A DNA stretch of 64,000 bases from a bacterium (GCA_021810505.1 JAJZIR010000008.1:42735-106734); one strand, 5' to 3'. Counted from the first letter of the stretch, positions 9,314 to 18,584 are shown. The notes: generated by a model from the sequence alone, not told the origin. Translations and numbers: made by a program.

Positions 9314-9575
9314 CCCTGGGAAGCGGGCTAGCTGGCCCGCTGCTGGCCGCGGCTCTGTGGGGCTAACCCCGGTGCTCACCAGAGCGCTGGTGCCAGCCAG
9401 CTCGCCCGAGACCCTGCGGATCTCCCGCAGCGGTATCGCCTCCTCGCTACCGCTGCGGGTTCAGCCGTTCAGCTGGGCACTGCTCGGGAAGCGTCCCCGC
9501 AGGCGACCTGTTGGGCGGCTCGCTGATCCTCATCCGGTGCCGCCCTTCTAGGCCGCCGCAAACCAGCTGTCCGCC
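9301..9575 (+). pseudogene. Remnant of an EamA/DMT-family transporter
   Basis: Three successive frames give pieces of one protein. Frame 1 encodes GPLLAAALWG up to a stop at 9364. The next frame continues LTPVLTRALVPASSPETLR. After a shared stretch FSWALLGKRPR, a third frame gives GDLLGGSLILI. The first two pieces match TM1 and the following loop of 10-TM EamA permeases, and the last match the final helices. This implies loss of the middle (roughly 180 residues) and at least two frameshifts. No intact product is possible. Based on composition and motif order rather than a database search. Confidence 0.5.
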
Positions 9576-9584
9576 GAGCAACGC

Positions 9585-10595
9585 TCAGCGGCGAGCCAAC
9601 CTGGGGTCGCGCTCCCTGGGGAGGTCGTACCAGAGACCGTCTAAGCTGGTCAGAACTTCAGCAGGCAGGTCGATGTCGCTGGCCGCCAGGCTGGCCGCCA
9701 ACTGCTCGGGCTTGCTGGCTCCCACGATGGCCGAGCTCAGCCCCGGCTGGGCCAAGACCCAGGCCACGGCTAGCTCGACCATACCCAAGCCAGCCTCCCT
9801 GGCCAGCCCGGCCATACGGTCTACCGCCGAGAAGACCGCCTGATTCCAGTAGCGCCTGCGATACATCTCGCCGCTGCCGTGGCCCAAGGTGAAACGCCCT
9901 TCAGCAACCTCCTGGTCGAAGCGGTAGCGGCCGCTCAGCATGCCGCCGGCTAAGGGGTTGTAGGCGATCACTCCCACCCCATGCTGGCGGCAGAGCGGTA
10001 ACAGCTCGTCTTCGATCATCCGGAAGATCAGGTTATAGCGGGGCTGGACCGAGTCGAAGCGGGCTAGGCAGCGCAGATCGCTGGCCCACAGCGCCCCCGC
10101 CAGCATCCAGGCCGAGAAGTTGGAGCAGCCGATGTAGCGCACCATCCCCCGGCGGACCAGCTCGGTGAGCGCCTCCAAGGTCTCCTCGATCGGCGTCTCC
10201 GGGTCGGGGGAGTGGACTTGATAGAGGTCGATGTGGTCGGTCCCCAAGCGGCGCAGGCTGGCTTCCACCGCCTGCATCAGGTGGTAGCGGCTGAGGCCTT
10301 GATCGTTGGAGCCCTCCCCCATCCGGCCGGCCGCCTTGGTCGCTAGCACCACCTTATCTCGCAGGCCGCGCTCTCTGAGCCAGGCCCCCACGATCTCCTC
10401 GGTACGGCCGACCCGCTCCAAACCCCCACCCAGGGGGTAGACGTCGGCGGTGTCGAGGAAGTTCACCCCGCCCTCCCAGGCGCGATCCAAGATGGCAAAC
10501 GAGGTCGGCTGGTCGCACTGGTTCCCGAAGGTCATGGTGCCGAGGCAGATCTCGCTGACTTTGAGGCCGGTCCGGCCCAGGTGCCTTGTCTTCAT
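9585..10595 (-). CDS. Aldo/keto reductase
   Basis: NAD(P)H-dependent oxidoreductase of 336 residues with a TIM-barrel fold. The catalytic tetrad is visible: Asp and Tyr in FLDTADVYP, Lys in VLATKAAG, and His in [13 protein letters not shown]. The C-terminal cofactor-binding segment [11 protein letters not shown] is present. It resembles the Gcy/YhdN-type AKRs that act on small aldehydes and sugars, but the substrate is unknown. It starts 20 nt downstream of the MFS-acyltransferase stop with a G-rich Shine-Dalgarno (GGGGGA), so it is probably the second gene of that operon. Confidence 0.87.
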   Translation of the reverse strand: MKTRHLGRTGLKVSEICLGTMTFGNQCDQPTSFAILDRAWEGGVNFLDTADVYPLGGGLERVGRTEEIVGAWLRERGLRDKVVLATKAAGRMGEGSNDQGLSRYHLMQAVEASLRRLGTDHIDLYQVHSPDPETPIEETLEALTELVRRGMVRYIGCSNFSAWMLAGALWASDLRCLARFDSVQPRYNLIFRMIEDELLPLCRQHGVGVIAYNPLAGGMLSGRYRFDQEVAEGRFTLGHGSGEMYRRRYWNQAVFSAVDRMAGLAREAGLGMVELAVAWVLAQPGLSSAIVGASKPEQLAASLAASDIDLPAEVLTSLDGLWYDLPRERDPRLARR

Positions 10596-10614
10596 GGGTT
10601 CCCCCTCAGAGATC

Positions 10615-12993
10615 TCAGGCGGCCATCCGGGTGGCGCGGAGGGCCTGACAGGTCTCGGTCAGCATCTCGGCCTGGTAGCGCACGGGATCTCCGCTGCCAG
10701 GATAGCGCGGTCCCGGGTGGCGTTCCGCTGCCCGGAGCACGAAGCTCTCCCCTACCCGCTCGAGCAGGCCGTCTCGGCAGAGCCGAACTAGGGCCCGATC
10801 TAAGCGGCGCCGGCTGGGGTTGCGGGCGTCGCCCATCCGCACAGCTGCCTGCGGCAGGGCACTCAGAGCAGCCTGCAGTCCCTGCCAAGCCTGCTCGGCG
10901 GTGAAAGGGCCGCCGCACCCCACCAGCCAGCTGCAGAGCAGCTGGCTCAAGGTGACCGGCCGCCCCGCGCGCAGCCGCAGCTCCAGCTCGGAGCGATCAG
11001 GGACGGGCTCTAGGTGCTCAAAATAGCCGTAGAGAGCCAGCCGCCGCCTGGCCAAGGGGTCGTAGGCTAGATGTACCACCCAGAGCTCTTGGGCTGCAGG
11101 AAGAAGGCGGTCCAGGGCCAGCCGCAGGCGGTGCATCCGGCCGTCGACCGAATAGCGCCCCTCGGGGGTGAGGAACAGCAGAGCGCCGCCAGCGAAGGCC
11201 GCCTCGATGGCGGCCAGCTGCTTCGAGATCCTGGGGAGGGTATCCTCCAGCAATTGGCGGCGGGCGCCCTCACGGAAGTCCACCAGCGTGACGTTCTGCC
11301 GAGCGGCTCGGAGCCAGCGCGCGGCGGTGAGCTGGCTCAAGCGCAGATCGGCGGGCAGGCCCAAACGCTCCAGCGCACTCGGCACCAAGACGTCACCGAG
11401 GGGAGCATCCCCCGCCCATTCCAGCAGGCGGCCGGCTTGGGAGATGAGCGACGGGGCCAGCGGCTCGTTCTCGATGGGCCAAACCCCCATGAGCCCGAAT
11501 AGGCCGCGCAGGCCGACGCGGGCGATCGGCGGCCGCATCCAGGCTGGGGAGCGGGTGGCTAGGAACCCCGGTTCGAAGATCCTTTCAGAGGCGACGAACT
11601 GCACACCCGGCCCGCCCAGTCCAGCTAGACCCAGCCAGGCCGGGAGGACCGTCCCCTCCAAGTCATGCTGGTGGTTGGCTATGACCAGCGCCGGGCGCCC
11701 GCTCGGGCGGGGCAAAGGCCCCTCCAGCTCGATGTGGTAGCTGAGCTTCAGGTAGACCCACAGGCCAGCCGCGATCAGCAGCTTGAGCGCGCGGGGTTTG
11801 GGCGGCCTACCTACCTGATAGACCACGGCAGCGCTGATCAGGAAACACACCCCAGCTAGGCCGAACAGCCAGCGGTAACCCACGGCGTAGCCGAGGCCGA
11901 AGGCCAGCTCGCGCAGCAGCAGCCAGCCGCCAATAGCTGGCGCCAGGGCGCTGGGCAGCGCCGAGGCGATATCCCAGATCCCCAAGTCCCGGGCCAAGTT
12001 GTCTTGGCCCGGGAGGGTGTCGATGGCCAGCGCCCAGTCGGTGGAGATGAAAGCGCCGTAACCTAGACCGAACAGCACCCCGAACAGGAAAATCCAGCTG
12101 CTCTGGTCCAAGAAGGCAAAGCCCAGCGCCGCGCCGGCCATCGGGAGGGCAGCGACCGAGACCAAGGTGGCGCGCTTGGTCCGGTCTGACCAGCTGCTCA
12201 CCAAAATGCTGGAGGCCACCGCGCCAGCCAGGGCCAACACCCCCACCGCGGCAGTGCCGGCCGAGGGGCTGGGGGCGTGCTGGACATTTTTAAAGAAGTA
12301 CAGGATGAAGGTCATCAGCAAGTTCATCCCCAACATCACCAGCATCCTGGCCGCGAAGGTCAAAGCGAAATCGCGCCGGCTGCGCACCCTGACCCGATTC
12401 CGTCCCGGCGGAAGATGGGGGCTCTCCCCCACCCCCAGGGTGCAGGCTGCACCGATCGGGATCACCACCACCATCAGCTCCAAGACGCTCTGGGGGCCCA
12501 ACAGGCCAGCCAAGGCGAGGCCGCAGATGGTCCCCAGCAGGTTGGCGACACCCCGGTAGCCAGCCAGCTGGCCGCGCTGTTCCGGCAAAACCGCTTCCGA
12601 CCAGAAAGCCTGGTAAGCCGCGTTGCTGACGCTCTGGGCCAGCATAGCCAGCAGGAAGCCTAGGGTCAGCTGGCCGATGTTGCGGGCCAGGACCATCACC
12701 AGCAAACCGACCACGTTGGCCAGCGCTGCGGAGCGCAGTAGGGTTCCCCGGCGCTGGCCGCGGCGCACCAAGCGGTCGGAGAACTGGCCGGCAAATGGCG
12801 GGAGCAGGATCGCTACCACCGCCCCCAGGGTAGCTAGTTTGGCTAACTCGGCGGTATGCCCCCCCCTCTGCAAATCGAGGATGGCGCTAGGCAAGACGAT
12901 GGTGAGCAGAGCCGAGGTCTCGACGTTCTGAGCGAAACCGTAAGCGTGCAGCCAGATCAGGTCAGAGGCCCGGAACGTCTCGCGGTGTTGCAT
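10615..12993 (-). CDS. MFS transporter fused to PlsC-like acyltransferase
   Basis: Membrane protein of 792 residues. Residues 1-400 form a 12-TM MFS domain. A soluble region of about 430-680 resembles 1-acylglycerol-phosphate acyltransferases. The last ~90 residues look like a winged helix (LVRLCRDGLLERVGES). The layout recalls lysophospholipid flippase-acyltransferase pairs (LplT/Aas), without the AMP-binding domain. In the acyltransferase the catalytic HX4D reads NHQHDLEG, with Glu in place of Asp and His in place of Ser. The second motif, TPEGRYSVDGRM, is conserved. The ATG at 12993 is preferred over a start 30 nt upstream because GAGGAGG sits 5 nt before it. The downstream AKR is probably cotranscribed. 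Confidence 0.8.
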   Translation of the reverse strand: MQHRETFRASDLIWLHAYGFAQNVETSALLTIVLPSAILDLQRGGHTAELAKLATLGAVVAILLPPFAGQFSDRLVRRGQRRGTLLRSAALANVVGLLVMVLARNIGQLTLGFLLAMLAQSVSNAAYQAFWSEAVLPEQRGQLAGYRGVANLLGTICGLALAGLLGPQSVLELMVVVIPIGAACTLGVGESPHLPPGRNRVRVRSRRDFALTFAARMLVMLGMNLLMTFILYFFKNVQHAPSPSAGTAAVGVLALAGAVASSILVSSWSDRTKRATLVSVAALPMAGAALGFAFLDQSSWIFLFGVLFGLGYGAFISTDWALAIDTLPGQDNLARDLGIWDIASALPSALAPAIGGWLLLRELAFGLGYAVGYRWLFGLAGVCFLISAAVVYQVGRPPKPRALKLLIAAGLWVYLKLSYHIELEGPLPRPSGRPALVIANHQHDLEGTVLPAWLGLAGLGGPGVQFVASERIFEPGFLATRSPAWMRPPIARVGLRGLFGLMGVWPIENEPLAPSLISQAGRLLEWAGDAPLGDVLVPSALERLGLPADLRLSQLTAARWLRAARQNVTLVDFREGARRQLLEDTLPRISKQLAAIEAAFAGGALLFLTPEGRYSVDGRMHRLRLALDRLLPAAQELWVVHLAYDPLARRRLALYGYFEHLEPVPDRSELELRLRAGRPVTLSQLLCSWLVGCGGPFTAEQAWQGLQAALSALPQAAVRMGDARNPSRRRLDRALVRLCRDGLLERVGESFVLRAAERHPGPRYPGSGDPVRYQAEMLTETCQALRATRMAA

Positions 12994-13035
12994 CACTTCC
13001 TCCTCGGAGGCCGGGAAGGTCACCCGTCTGGACGT

Positions 13036-13063
13036 ACGATATGCCCGGCGCGCGCGCCATCAA
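13036..13063 (-). promoter_or_regulatory. Promoter of MFS-acyltransferase operon
   Basis: -35 TTGATG (13058-13063), 16-nt spacer, -10 TATCGT (13036-13041), reading leftward. The predicted start leaves a short leader of about 35 nt that contains the GAGGAGG ribosome-binding site of the gene at 12993. Confidence 0.5.
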
Positions 13064-13449
13064 TGGGCGCCGTATCACCTTTCACATCTTCTGCGCCACC
13101 TATCCGCGGCGTACGGCCGCAAAGGAGGCGACCTCGCTGCGGCCGGAGCTACCCGGAAGGAGGGGGCGGGTGCAACCGCCGCGATCGGGTGGGGCGAGAC
13201 CTGGCAGCCGGCGCTGCTGGCGCGGGTATCCGCCCGGGACGGCGCTTTCCAGAGAGCCGCCCTCCCACACATGTGGCTCACGCCCTACACACCGCTCGGG
13301 GTGTTCGGCCTGAGGCCCAAGGGGTTCCGGGGGTGCCAGCAACAGGCCAGGGTACCGGCCCGCGGCCACCTGCCGGGCGCCGGTCCGATGTCGCGCCGGG
13401 TTAGAGCAAGCGAGCGACCCGGCAGCCGAGCTCCGCGATCAGCTGCCGA
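13064..13449. other. Stretch without a supported gene
   Basis: Lies between the promoter of the MFS-acyltransferase gene and the end of ndk. A frame on the + strand stays open from about 13110 to 13400 and includes FQRAALPHMWLTPYTPLGV. It has no plausible start, ribosome site or family resemblance, and the opposite strand is also open, as expected of GC-rich noncoding DNA. No RNA gene signature was found. Confidence 0.4.
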
Positions 13450-13875
13450 TCAGGCTGGACCGGCGAGCAGCTCCCCCGGCGCAAAGAACAGGGCGATCTC
13501 GCGCTCGGCGTCCTCTGGACTGGCCGAACCGTGGACGACATTTTCGGTCACGGCGGTGGCGAACATGGAGCGGATAGTTCCAGGCTGGGCTTTGGCCGGA
13601 TCGGTAGCGCCCATCAGGGTACGGACGGTAGCGATGGCATCCGTACCGGCCAGGACCATGGCCACCACCGGCCCACCGGTCATGAAGGCGAGCAGCGGCT
13701 CGAAGAAGGCCTTGCCCTGGTGCTCGGCGTAGTGCCGCTCGGCCAGTTCCCTAGAGATCCGCATCAACTTGAGGCCGAGCAGGCGATAGCCTTTTCTCAG
13801 AAAGATGGCCAGGATATCGGCGGTGAGCCCACGGCGCACCCCATCGGGCTTGATCATCACAAAGGTCCGTTCCAC
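13450..13875 (-). CDS. ndk: Nucleoside diphosphate kinase
   Basis: Balances NTP and dNTP pools by transferring a phosphate through a phosphohistidine. The 141-residue protein begins MERTFVMIKPDGVRRGL, the standard N-terminus. It carries the active-site His in NVVHGSASPEDAEREIALFF near residue 115. Length is normal. The GTG start at 13875 is preceded by TAGGCT 8 nt away, so the mRNA has little or no leader. Transcribed divergently from the RodZ-like gene. Confidence 0.96.
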   Translation of the reverse strand: MERTFVMIKPDGVRRGLTADILAIFLRKGYRLLGLKLMRISRELAERHYAEHQGKAFFEPLLAFMTGGPVVAMVLAGTDAIATVRTLMGATDPAKAQPGTIRSMFATAVTENVVHGSASPEDAEREIALFFAPGELLAGPA

Positions 13876-13883
13876 GTCTGCTC

Positions 13884-13889
13884 AGCCTA
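13884..13889 (-). promoter_or_regulatory. -10 element of ndk
   Basis: TAGGCT, 8 nt before the ndk GTG. No Shine-Dalgarno sequence is present. Confidence 0.55.
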
Positions 13890-13917
13890 GCGTAATCCCG
13901 AGCTAGCCTGTGGCTGC

Positions 13918-13923
13918 TAAGGT
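13918..13923 (+). promoter_or_regulatory. -10 element of RodZ-like gene
   Basis: TAAGGT, 9 nt before the ATG at 13933. Leader very short or absent. Confidence 0.45.
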
Positions 13924-13932
13924 ATGTAGGGA

Positions 13933-14919
13933 ATGGCGAGTCAGGCGAGGGCAGCTGGCGACGAACCGGCCGAATTCGGCAAGACCCTGCGGCAGGCGCG
14001 GGAGCGGGCCGGGCTGTCCCTCCAAGAGCTGGCCAGGCGCACCAGCGTGCGCAGCGACTACCTGCGGGCCTTAGAGGAAACCGACCCCCGAGGGCTGCCT
14101 GAGCGCATCCTGGCCAGGGGATACCTGGGGGCCGCCGCCAAGGAGCTGGGGATCGACCCGGAGCCGCTCTTGACCCAGTACGATGCCTGCTTCCCCGCAG
14201 CGCACGCGGTGCCCCGACCGGCCCGCGCCGATCCGGAGGTGCTATTCCGGATCGTCACCATCAGCTTGTCCGCCCTGATCATAGCCGCTTTGATCGGCTG
14301 GTGGATCTACGCTGCCCTCCAGAACCGCCCAGTCCGAACCGCCCGGCAAGCCAGCGCCGCAGCTCCAGCAGCTCCCCCGAGCAGAACGGTCCTGCTCAGC
14401 GTCAACAGCGTCCCGAGTGGGGCAGCGGTATACCTGGACAACAGCTACTTGGGCAAGACACCCGTGTCCGACTTCCCGATCATCGCCAGGTCGAAGGCAG
14501 TGCTGAAGTTCGTCCGGTCCGGAGATGAGGTCCTTCAGGAGACAGCGACTCTGGACTCCAACACCTCCCTGACCGCCGACCTGGTCAAATTACCGAAAAC
14601 GCCCTCTGCGGCGGTCAAGACCGCGCCCGTGCGCAGCAGGGCCGAGGCTACCACCGCGGCCAGTGCGGCCACCCAGAGCGCAGCTCCCCCAGCCGGCACA
14701 GAGGTATCCTTCGACTTCACCGGCAGCTCCTGGATCCGGATCCGCAGCGGCCAGAAAGTGCTCTATGAGGGAATCCCGGCCGTGGGAACCGTCCTGCGCT
14801 TCCCGGGTCCGCTGCACGCCCGCATCGGCTCAGCTGGGAACGTGCGAGTCCGGGTGGGATCCGGAAAAGCCAAGACCTTGGGCGGCGTCGGCAGCGTGGT
14901 GAGCGCCAATTTTCCTTGA
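13933..14919 (+). CDS. RodZ-like HTH membrane protein with PEGA domain
   Basis: Bitopic membrane protein of 328 residues. Residues ~15-75 form an HTH_25 domain (LRQARERAGLSLQELARRT, DYLRALEE). One TM helix spans ~98-123 (IVTISLSALIIAALIGWWIY). A PEGA-type beta domain follows at ~150-225 (SVPSGAAVYLDNSYLGKTP). The C-terminal region ~255-328 (FDFTGSSWIRIRSGQKVLYEG) matches the DUF4115 tail of RodZ. RodZ links MreB to the cell-wall elongation machinery, and the PEGA insert is unusual and could bind envelope polymers. The permease gene follows 20 nt later with its own promoter. Confidence 0.8.
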   Translation: MASQARAAGDEPAEFGKTLRQARERAGLSLQELARRTSVRSDYLRALEETDPRGLPERILARGYLGAAAKELGIDPEPLLTQYDACFPAAHAVPRPARADPEVLFRIVTISLSALIIAALIGWWIYAALQNRPVRTARQASAAAPAAPPSRTVLLSVNSVPSGAAVYLDNSYLGKTPVSDFPIIARSKAVLKFVRSGDEVLQETATLDSNTSLTADLVKLPKTPSAAVKTAPVRSRAEATTAASAATQSAAPPAGTEVSFDFTGSSWIRIRSGQKVLYEGIPAVGTVLRFPGPLHARIGSAGNVRVRVGSGKAKTLGGVGSVVSANFP

Positions 14920-14927
14920 AAGTGTGC

Positions 14928-14933
14928 TAGCCT
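14928..14933 (+). promoter_or_regulatory. Leaderless -10 element of AI-2E permease gene
   Basis: TAGCCT, 6 nt before the GTG at 14940. Confidence 0.6.
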
Positions 14934-14939
14934 GAACCC

Positions 14940-16175
14940 GTGCCGGGAAACGCCTTCCTGATTCTGTGGCGCAACCCCTATCTGCGGGTGCTGGTCTACC
15001 TGATCCTGCTCTGGGCAGCCTATCGGCTGGTCAGGGACCTGTTGAGTGCCCTCGAGATCGGGCTGTCGGCTTATACCATCGCCTACCTGTTCAATCCGAT
15101 GCTCAGCTGGCTGTCCAGCCACCGCATCAAGCGGCAGTTCGGCATCCTGTTCATCTTCATCGTGCTCTTGGGGCTAGCCTCGCTAGCCTCCTATCTGCTG
15201 GTCAATGTGTTCAGCCAGCTGGTAGTCCTGTTCAAGCAGCTCCCCGCTCTCTTCTCGGCCATCAACCAGTTCATTCAACACTCCATCATCTGGCTGGATG
15301 GCCTGCAACGCCTGCCGGCGCTCAAGTCCTACTCGACCCAGATCACCCAGGCTCTACAGAATGGGATCAGCCAGCTCTCCAAGAGCGCGGTCTCGCTGGC
15401 CGAGCAGGCCTTGGGGAGCAGTGGCTCGCTGCTGGGGGGCATCTACAGCTTTGCCAACGGCCTGGTCCAAGTGATCGTCGCCCTGATCTTGAGCGGCTAC
15501 CTGATGGCGGATTATCAGAGGGTCAATCGGACTCTGCTGCGGCTGTTCCCGAGGCGAGCCCAGCCGCTCGTCGCCGAGCTGGCTGGCCACGTCAACCGTG
15601 CCGTCGGCGGTTACCTGAGGGGACAACTGCTGATCGCTTTGTCCATCGGCGTCCTTACCACCATTGGCCTAGCGATTCTAGGAATTCCGCTGGCGCTGGG
15701 GCTAGGATTTCTGGCCGGCGCCTTCAACATCGTTCCCTACCTCGGCGCTTTCATCGCTGTGACTCCAGCCATCTTGTTGGCATTGCCGCTGGGCTGGACC
15801 AAAGTCTTGGGGGTGATCGCCATCTTCATCGCGGTCAACCAGCTCGAGGGCCACCTGTTCGCCCCGGTGATCCTGAGCCGCACCACCGACCTGCACCCGG
15901 CCACAGTGCTGATCAGCATCCTGGTAGGCGCGGAGCTGCTGGGCTTGTTGGGGGTCTTCCTGGCAGTACCGGCCGGGGCGCTGATCAAGCTGCTGCTGGA
16001 ATCCTACTATTTCCGCAGCAAGGCCTACGCAGCCACCTCGATCCTGAGCGGCCCAGATCCGCCAGCAGACGAGGTAAGCGGCGCAGCAGAGGCTAGCCCC
16101 GACCCACCTCACCGGAGCGAAGAGGAGGGCCCTATGTCGGGCCCCGCGAGCAAGGCGGTGACCAGACCCAAGTAA
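14940..16175 (+). CDS. AI-2E family permease (PerM/YdiK type)
   Basis: Polytopic membrane protein of 411 residues. It has the PF01594 arrangement: two N-terminal helices, a long central amphipathic stretch with a coiled segment (about residues 90-160), then clustered helices with the conserved GIPLALGLGFLAGAFNIVPYLG and EGHLFAPVILSR motifs. Family members include autoinducer-2 exporters and Na+/H+ antiporters, so the substrate is open. The last ~50 residues are polar and rich in Pro and Glu. Codon use in the membrane part includes more A/T-ending codons than its neighbours. The GTG start is set by the leaderless -10. Confidence 0.85.
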   Translation: MPGNAFLILWRNPYLRVLVYLILLWAAYRLVRDLLSALEIGLSAYTIAYLFNPMLSWLSSHRIKRQFGILFIFIVLLGLASLASYLLVNVFSQLVVLFKQLPALFSAINQFIQHSIIWLDGLQRLPALKSYSTQITQALQNGISQLSKSAVSLAEQALGSSGSLLGGIYSFANGLVQVIVALILSGYLMADYQRVNRTLLRLFPRRAQPLVAELAGHVNRAVGGYLRGQLLIALSIGVLTTIGLAILGIPLALGLGFLAGAFNIVPYLGAFIAVTPAILLALPLGWTKVLGVIAIFIAVNQLEGHLFAPVILSRTTDLHPATVLISILVGAELLGLLGVFLAVPAGALIKLLLESYYFRSKAYAATSILSGPDPPADEVSGAAEASPDPPHRSEEEGPMSGPASKAVTRPK

Positions 16176-16242
16176 GCAGGCAGCTGCCGCTGCCCCAGCC
16201 CGCCGAGGGGCAATTGGCCCGAGGTAGCGTCTTCAGGCGCCG

Positions 16243-16248
16243 TATAGT
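16243..16248 (+). promoter_or_regulatory. -10 element of AKR-hemQ operon
   Basis: TATAGT, 9 nt before the ATG at 16258. No Shine-Dalgarno sequence. Confidence 0.5.
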
Positions 16249-16257
16249 GCTCTCGCC

Positions 16258-17271
16258 ATGGAATACCGCAGATTGCTCGGAACCGATCTGACCGTCAGCG
16301 CCCTGGGGTTCGGTGTCTGGACGGTAGGAACTGATTGGTGGGGGGTACGCGAGCCCGCCGAAGGTATGCGCCTGCTGCAGCTGGCCTTCGACCTGGGAGT
16401 CACCTTCTTCGATACCGCCGACACCTACGGGAGCGGACAGGCCGAGAGCCTTCTGCAGAAGGCTCTCGGCCAGAGCCGGGATCAACTGGTCATCGGGAGC
16501 AAGTTCGGCTACGACATCTACCAGTACCCCGAGCGGCCGAGCCAGCGGGAACGGCCTCAGGATTGGAGCCCCACCTACCTGCGCAGGGCCGTAGAAGGCA
16601 GCTTGGAGCGCCTGAAAACTGACCGGATCGACCTCTATCAGCTGCACAACCCCAGGCGCGACGCTATTCTGCGCGACGATCTGTTCGCCGAGCTGGAAGC
16701 CCTGAAGGGGGAGGGCTTGATCCTGGCCTACGGGACGGCGCTGGGTCCAGCCCTCGACCTGCGCCAGATCGAGGAGGCAATCCTGAGCATCCAGGTACGC
16801 AAGGCGCCGCCCCAGATCATCTACAACCTGCTCGAGCAGGTGCTGGGGGAGCAGGTCCTACCGGTCGCCGAAGCGGAAAAGGTCGGTGTTCTGGTGCGGG
16901 TCCCGCATGCCTCGGGGCTCTTGGAAGGCACCTTGGACCAGCAGACCCAATTCGCACCGGGCGACCACCGCTCCTGGAGGATAACCACCAGCGAGCGCCG
17001 GAAGGCCTGGCTGGAAGACGGGCTGAAGAAAGTCGAACAGCTGGCTTTCTTAGAGGAGCAGCGCCCGCTGATCCAGGCCGCGATCCAGTTCTGCCTGTCT
17101 CAACCGGCCATCGCCAGCGTCTTGCCCAATATCTACGACCAGCAGGGCCTGGAGAGGATGGCCGGAGCCTTCGCCGCCCCGCCGCTCAGCCGAGAGGAGC
17201 TGGCAGAGATCCAGAGGCTCTACCGGAGCAATTTCGGCTTGGAAGCTGCGCCCACCGGGGGAGCTCAGTGA
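16258..17271 (+). CDS. Aldo/keto reductase
   Basis: Oxidoreductase of 337 residues with the AKR tetrad in [11 protein letters not shown] (Asp, Tyr), VIGSKFGYD (Lys) and DLYQLHNP (His). The C-terminal segment around [19 protein letters not shown] corresponds to the cofactor-binding end. Only distantly similar to the AKR at 9585-10595. It overlaps hemQ by 4 nt (GTGA), so the two are cotranscribed and coupled. AKRs are often found next to hemQ in this kind of organism, but a role in heme synthesis is not established. Confidence 0.86.
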   Translation: MEYRRLLGTDLTVSALGFGVWTVGTDWWGVREPAEGMRLLQLAFDLGVTFFDTADTYGSGQAESLLQKALGQSRDQLVIGSKFGYDIYQYPERPSQRERPQDWSPTYLRRAVEGSLERLKTDRIDLYQLHNPRRDAILRDDLFAELEALKGEGLILAYGTALGPALDLRQIEEAILSIQVRKAPPQIIYNLLEQVLGEQVLPVAEAEKVGVLVRVPHASGLLEGTLDQQTQFAPGDHRSWRITTSERRKAWLEDGLKKVEQLAFLEEQRPLIQAAIQFCLSQPAIASVLPNIYDQQGLERMAGAFAAPPLSREELAEIQRLYRSNFGLEAAPTGGAQ

Positions 17272-18038
17272 GCCAAGAGGTGCCCGGACACGGACGGATG
17301 GTCGATTTGGACCCCAGCGGTCAGGTGACCCAGAAAGAGCCGGATCGCCACCCCAGACAGTTCCTCAATTACGCCTTCTTCAAGCTCGACCCAGCTTTCC
17401 GGCGGCTGAGCCCTCAGGTCAAAGCCGAGGCCAAGGCTGAGCTGGCCCGCAGCTGCCAGAGCTGGCTGGATGCTCCCAAAGAACGCGGGCGGATCCTGCG
17501 CAGTTACTCCCTGGTGGGAACCCGAGGAGACGCCGATCTGATGCTGTGGCGGATCGCCTTCAGCTTGGAGGACTTCAATGCCGCCCAGGCTGCGCTGAAC
17601 CGGACCGTCCTGGGCGGCTACCTCAGCCAACCCTATTCCCTACTCTCCTTGCAGAAGCGCTCGCAGTACGTCAACCGCATCGAGGGGAGCGGGCACGGAC
17701 TGGAGATCCTGCCCGGACAGGGCAAGTACCTGTTCGTCTATCCCTTCATCAAGACCCGGCCCTGGTACGGGCTCTCCCCCCACGCTCGGCAGGGGATGAT
17801 GGATGAGCATATCTTGGCTTCGGGGCCCTTCAAGGGAGTACGGCTGAACACCTCGTATTCCTACGGGATCGACGATCAGGAGTTCGTGGTCGCTTTCGAC
17901 AGCGACTATCCACAGGAATTCGTCGATCTGGTGGGGCGGCTCCGCTACACCGAAGCCAGCGGCTATACCTTACGCGACACGCCGATGTTCAGCTGCCTGC
18001 GCAAGGAGCTGAGCGAGGCCTTGGACGATCTCGCCTGA
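17268..18038 (+). CDS. hemQ: Coproheme decarboxylase (HemQ/ChdC)
   Basis: Last enzyme of the coproporphyrin-dependent heme pathway of Gram-positive-type bacteria and Thermus relatives: it oxidatively decarboxylates coproheme III to heme b. The 256-residue chlorite dismutase-like protein has the substrate-contacting segment [20 protein letters not shown]. The heme-ligand His is in [14 protein letters not shown] and the conserved [17 protein letters not shown] follows. Length is typical. The GTG start overlaps the upstream AKR stop. It supplies heme for enzymes such as the CtaA product encoded at 25.1-26.1 kb. Confidence 0.92.
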   Translation: MSQEVPGHGRMVDLDPSGQVTQKEPDRHPRQFLNYAFFKLDPAFRRLSPQVKAEAKAELARSCQSWLDAPKERGRILRSYSLVGTRGDADLMLWRIAFSLEDFNAAQAALNRTVLGGYLSQPYSLLSLQKRSQYVNRIEGSGHGLEILPGQGKYLFVYPFIKTRPWYGLSPHARQGMMDEHILASGPFKGVRLNTSYSYGIDDQEFVVAFDSDYPQEFVDLVGRLRYTEASGYTLRDTPMFSCLRKELSEALDDLA

Positions 18039-18066
18039 ATCCCGGGCACCAGCCGGCCAGAAGCGA

Positions 18067-18095
18067 GGCGCCCGGGCGCCCTCCCGGATCCGGGA
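18067..18095. terminator. Possible bidirectional terminator
   Basis: Two adjacent perfect palindromes, GGCGCCCGGGCGCC (18067-18080) and TCCCGGATCCGGGA (18082-18095), lie between the convergent hemQ and erpA genes. No T-tract follows. Confidence 0.3.
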
Positions 18096-18115
18096 AGGTC
18101 AGGAATTGGAGGCCT

Positions 18116-18499
18116 TCACCCTCCCGAGCAGCTCCCCTCCCCGGGGGCTGTCCCGTCGGTTCTGAAGCTGTGACCGCAGCCACAGGAGGAGGTGGCGTTG
18201 GGGTTATTGACCGAAAAGCCCCCACCGAGCATGTTCTCTAGGTAGTCGATCTGGCTGCCCGCCAGCAGCGGATAGCTCATCTTGTCGACGACCATACGCA
18301 CTCCGCGGTCCTCGACCACGGTATCCCCGTCCAGCTGGCGGTCATCGACAGCCATCCCGTACTGGTAGCCGCTGCAGCCACCGCTCTTCACGAAGACCCG
18401 GATCGCTGCGCCGGGCTGGCCCCCTGCAGCCAGGATCTCCCTGGCCTTGGCGGCTCCGGCCTCGGTGATGGTCAGTGGCTTGGTGGCGGTCAATTCCAT
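18116..18499 (-). CDS. erpA: Iron-sulfur cluster carrier, A-type (ErpA/IscA)
   Basis: A-type carrier of 127 residues that delivers Fe-S clusters to apo-proteins such as the LipA encoded nearby. The three ligand cysteines are in [14 protein letters not shown] and near the C-terminus in [10 protein letters not shown]-terminal residues [19 protein letters not shown] match the family. A short low-complexity tail ([12 protein letters not shown]) adds an extra Cys. The start is set by the TAACCT element 6 nt upstream. ErpA versus IscA cannot be settled from sequence alone. Confidence 0.9.
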   Translation of the reverse strand: MELTATKPLTITEAGAAKAREILAAGGQPGAAIRVFVKSGGCSGYQYGMAVDDRQLDGDTVVEDRGVRMVVDKMSYPLLAGSQIDYLENMLGGGFSVNNPNATSSCGCGHSFRTDGTAPGEGSCSGG

Positions 18500-18505
18500 G
18501 GCGTG

Positions 18506-18511
18506 AGGTTA
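18506..18511 (-). promoter_or_regulatory. Leaderless -10 element of erpA
   Basis: TAACCT, 6 nt before the ATG at 18499. Confidence 0.6.
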
Positions 18512-18572
18512 CCACGCTACCGGCCCGAGCATGGTGAAGCGCGGATCTATTGGGCGGAATCCCGGCAGGCCC

Positions 18573-18578
18573 TAGACT
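18573..18578 (+). promoter_or_regulatory. Leaderless -10 element of M24 peptidase gene
   Basis: TAGACT, 6 nt before the ATG at 18585. Confidence 0.65.
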
Positions 18579-18584
18579 TGGGGC

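Noticed and set aside
13110..13400. Open + strand frame containing FQRAALPHMWLTPYTPLGV
   Set aside because: No start codon with a ribosome site or leaderless -10, no family match, and the opposite strand is equally open.
13064..13449. Possible structural RNA (RNase P, SRP or tmRNA) in the gap before ndk
   Set aside because: None of the conserved core sequences of these RNAs was found on either strand.
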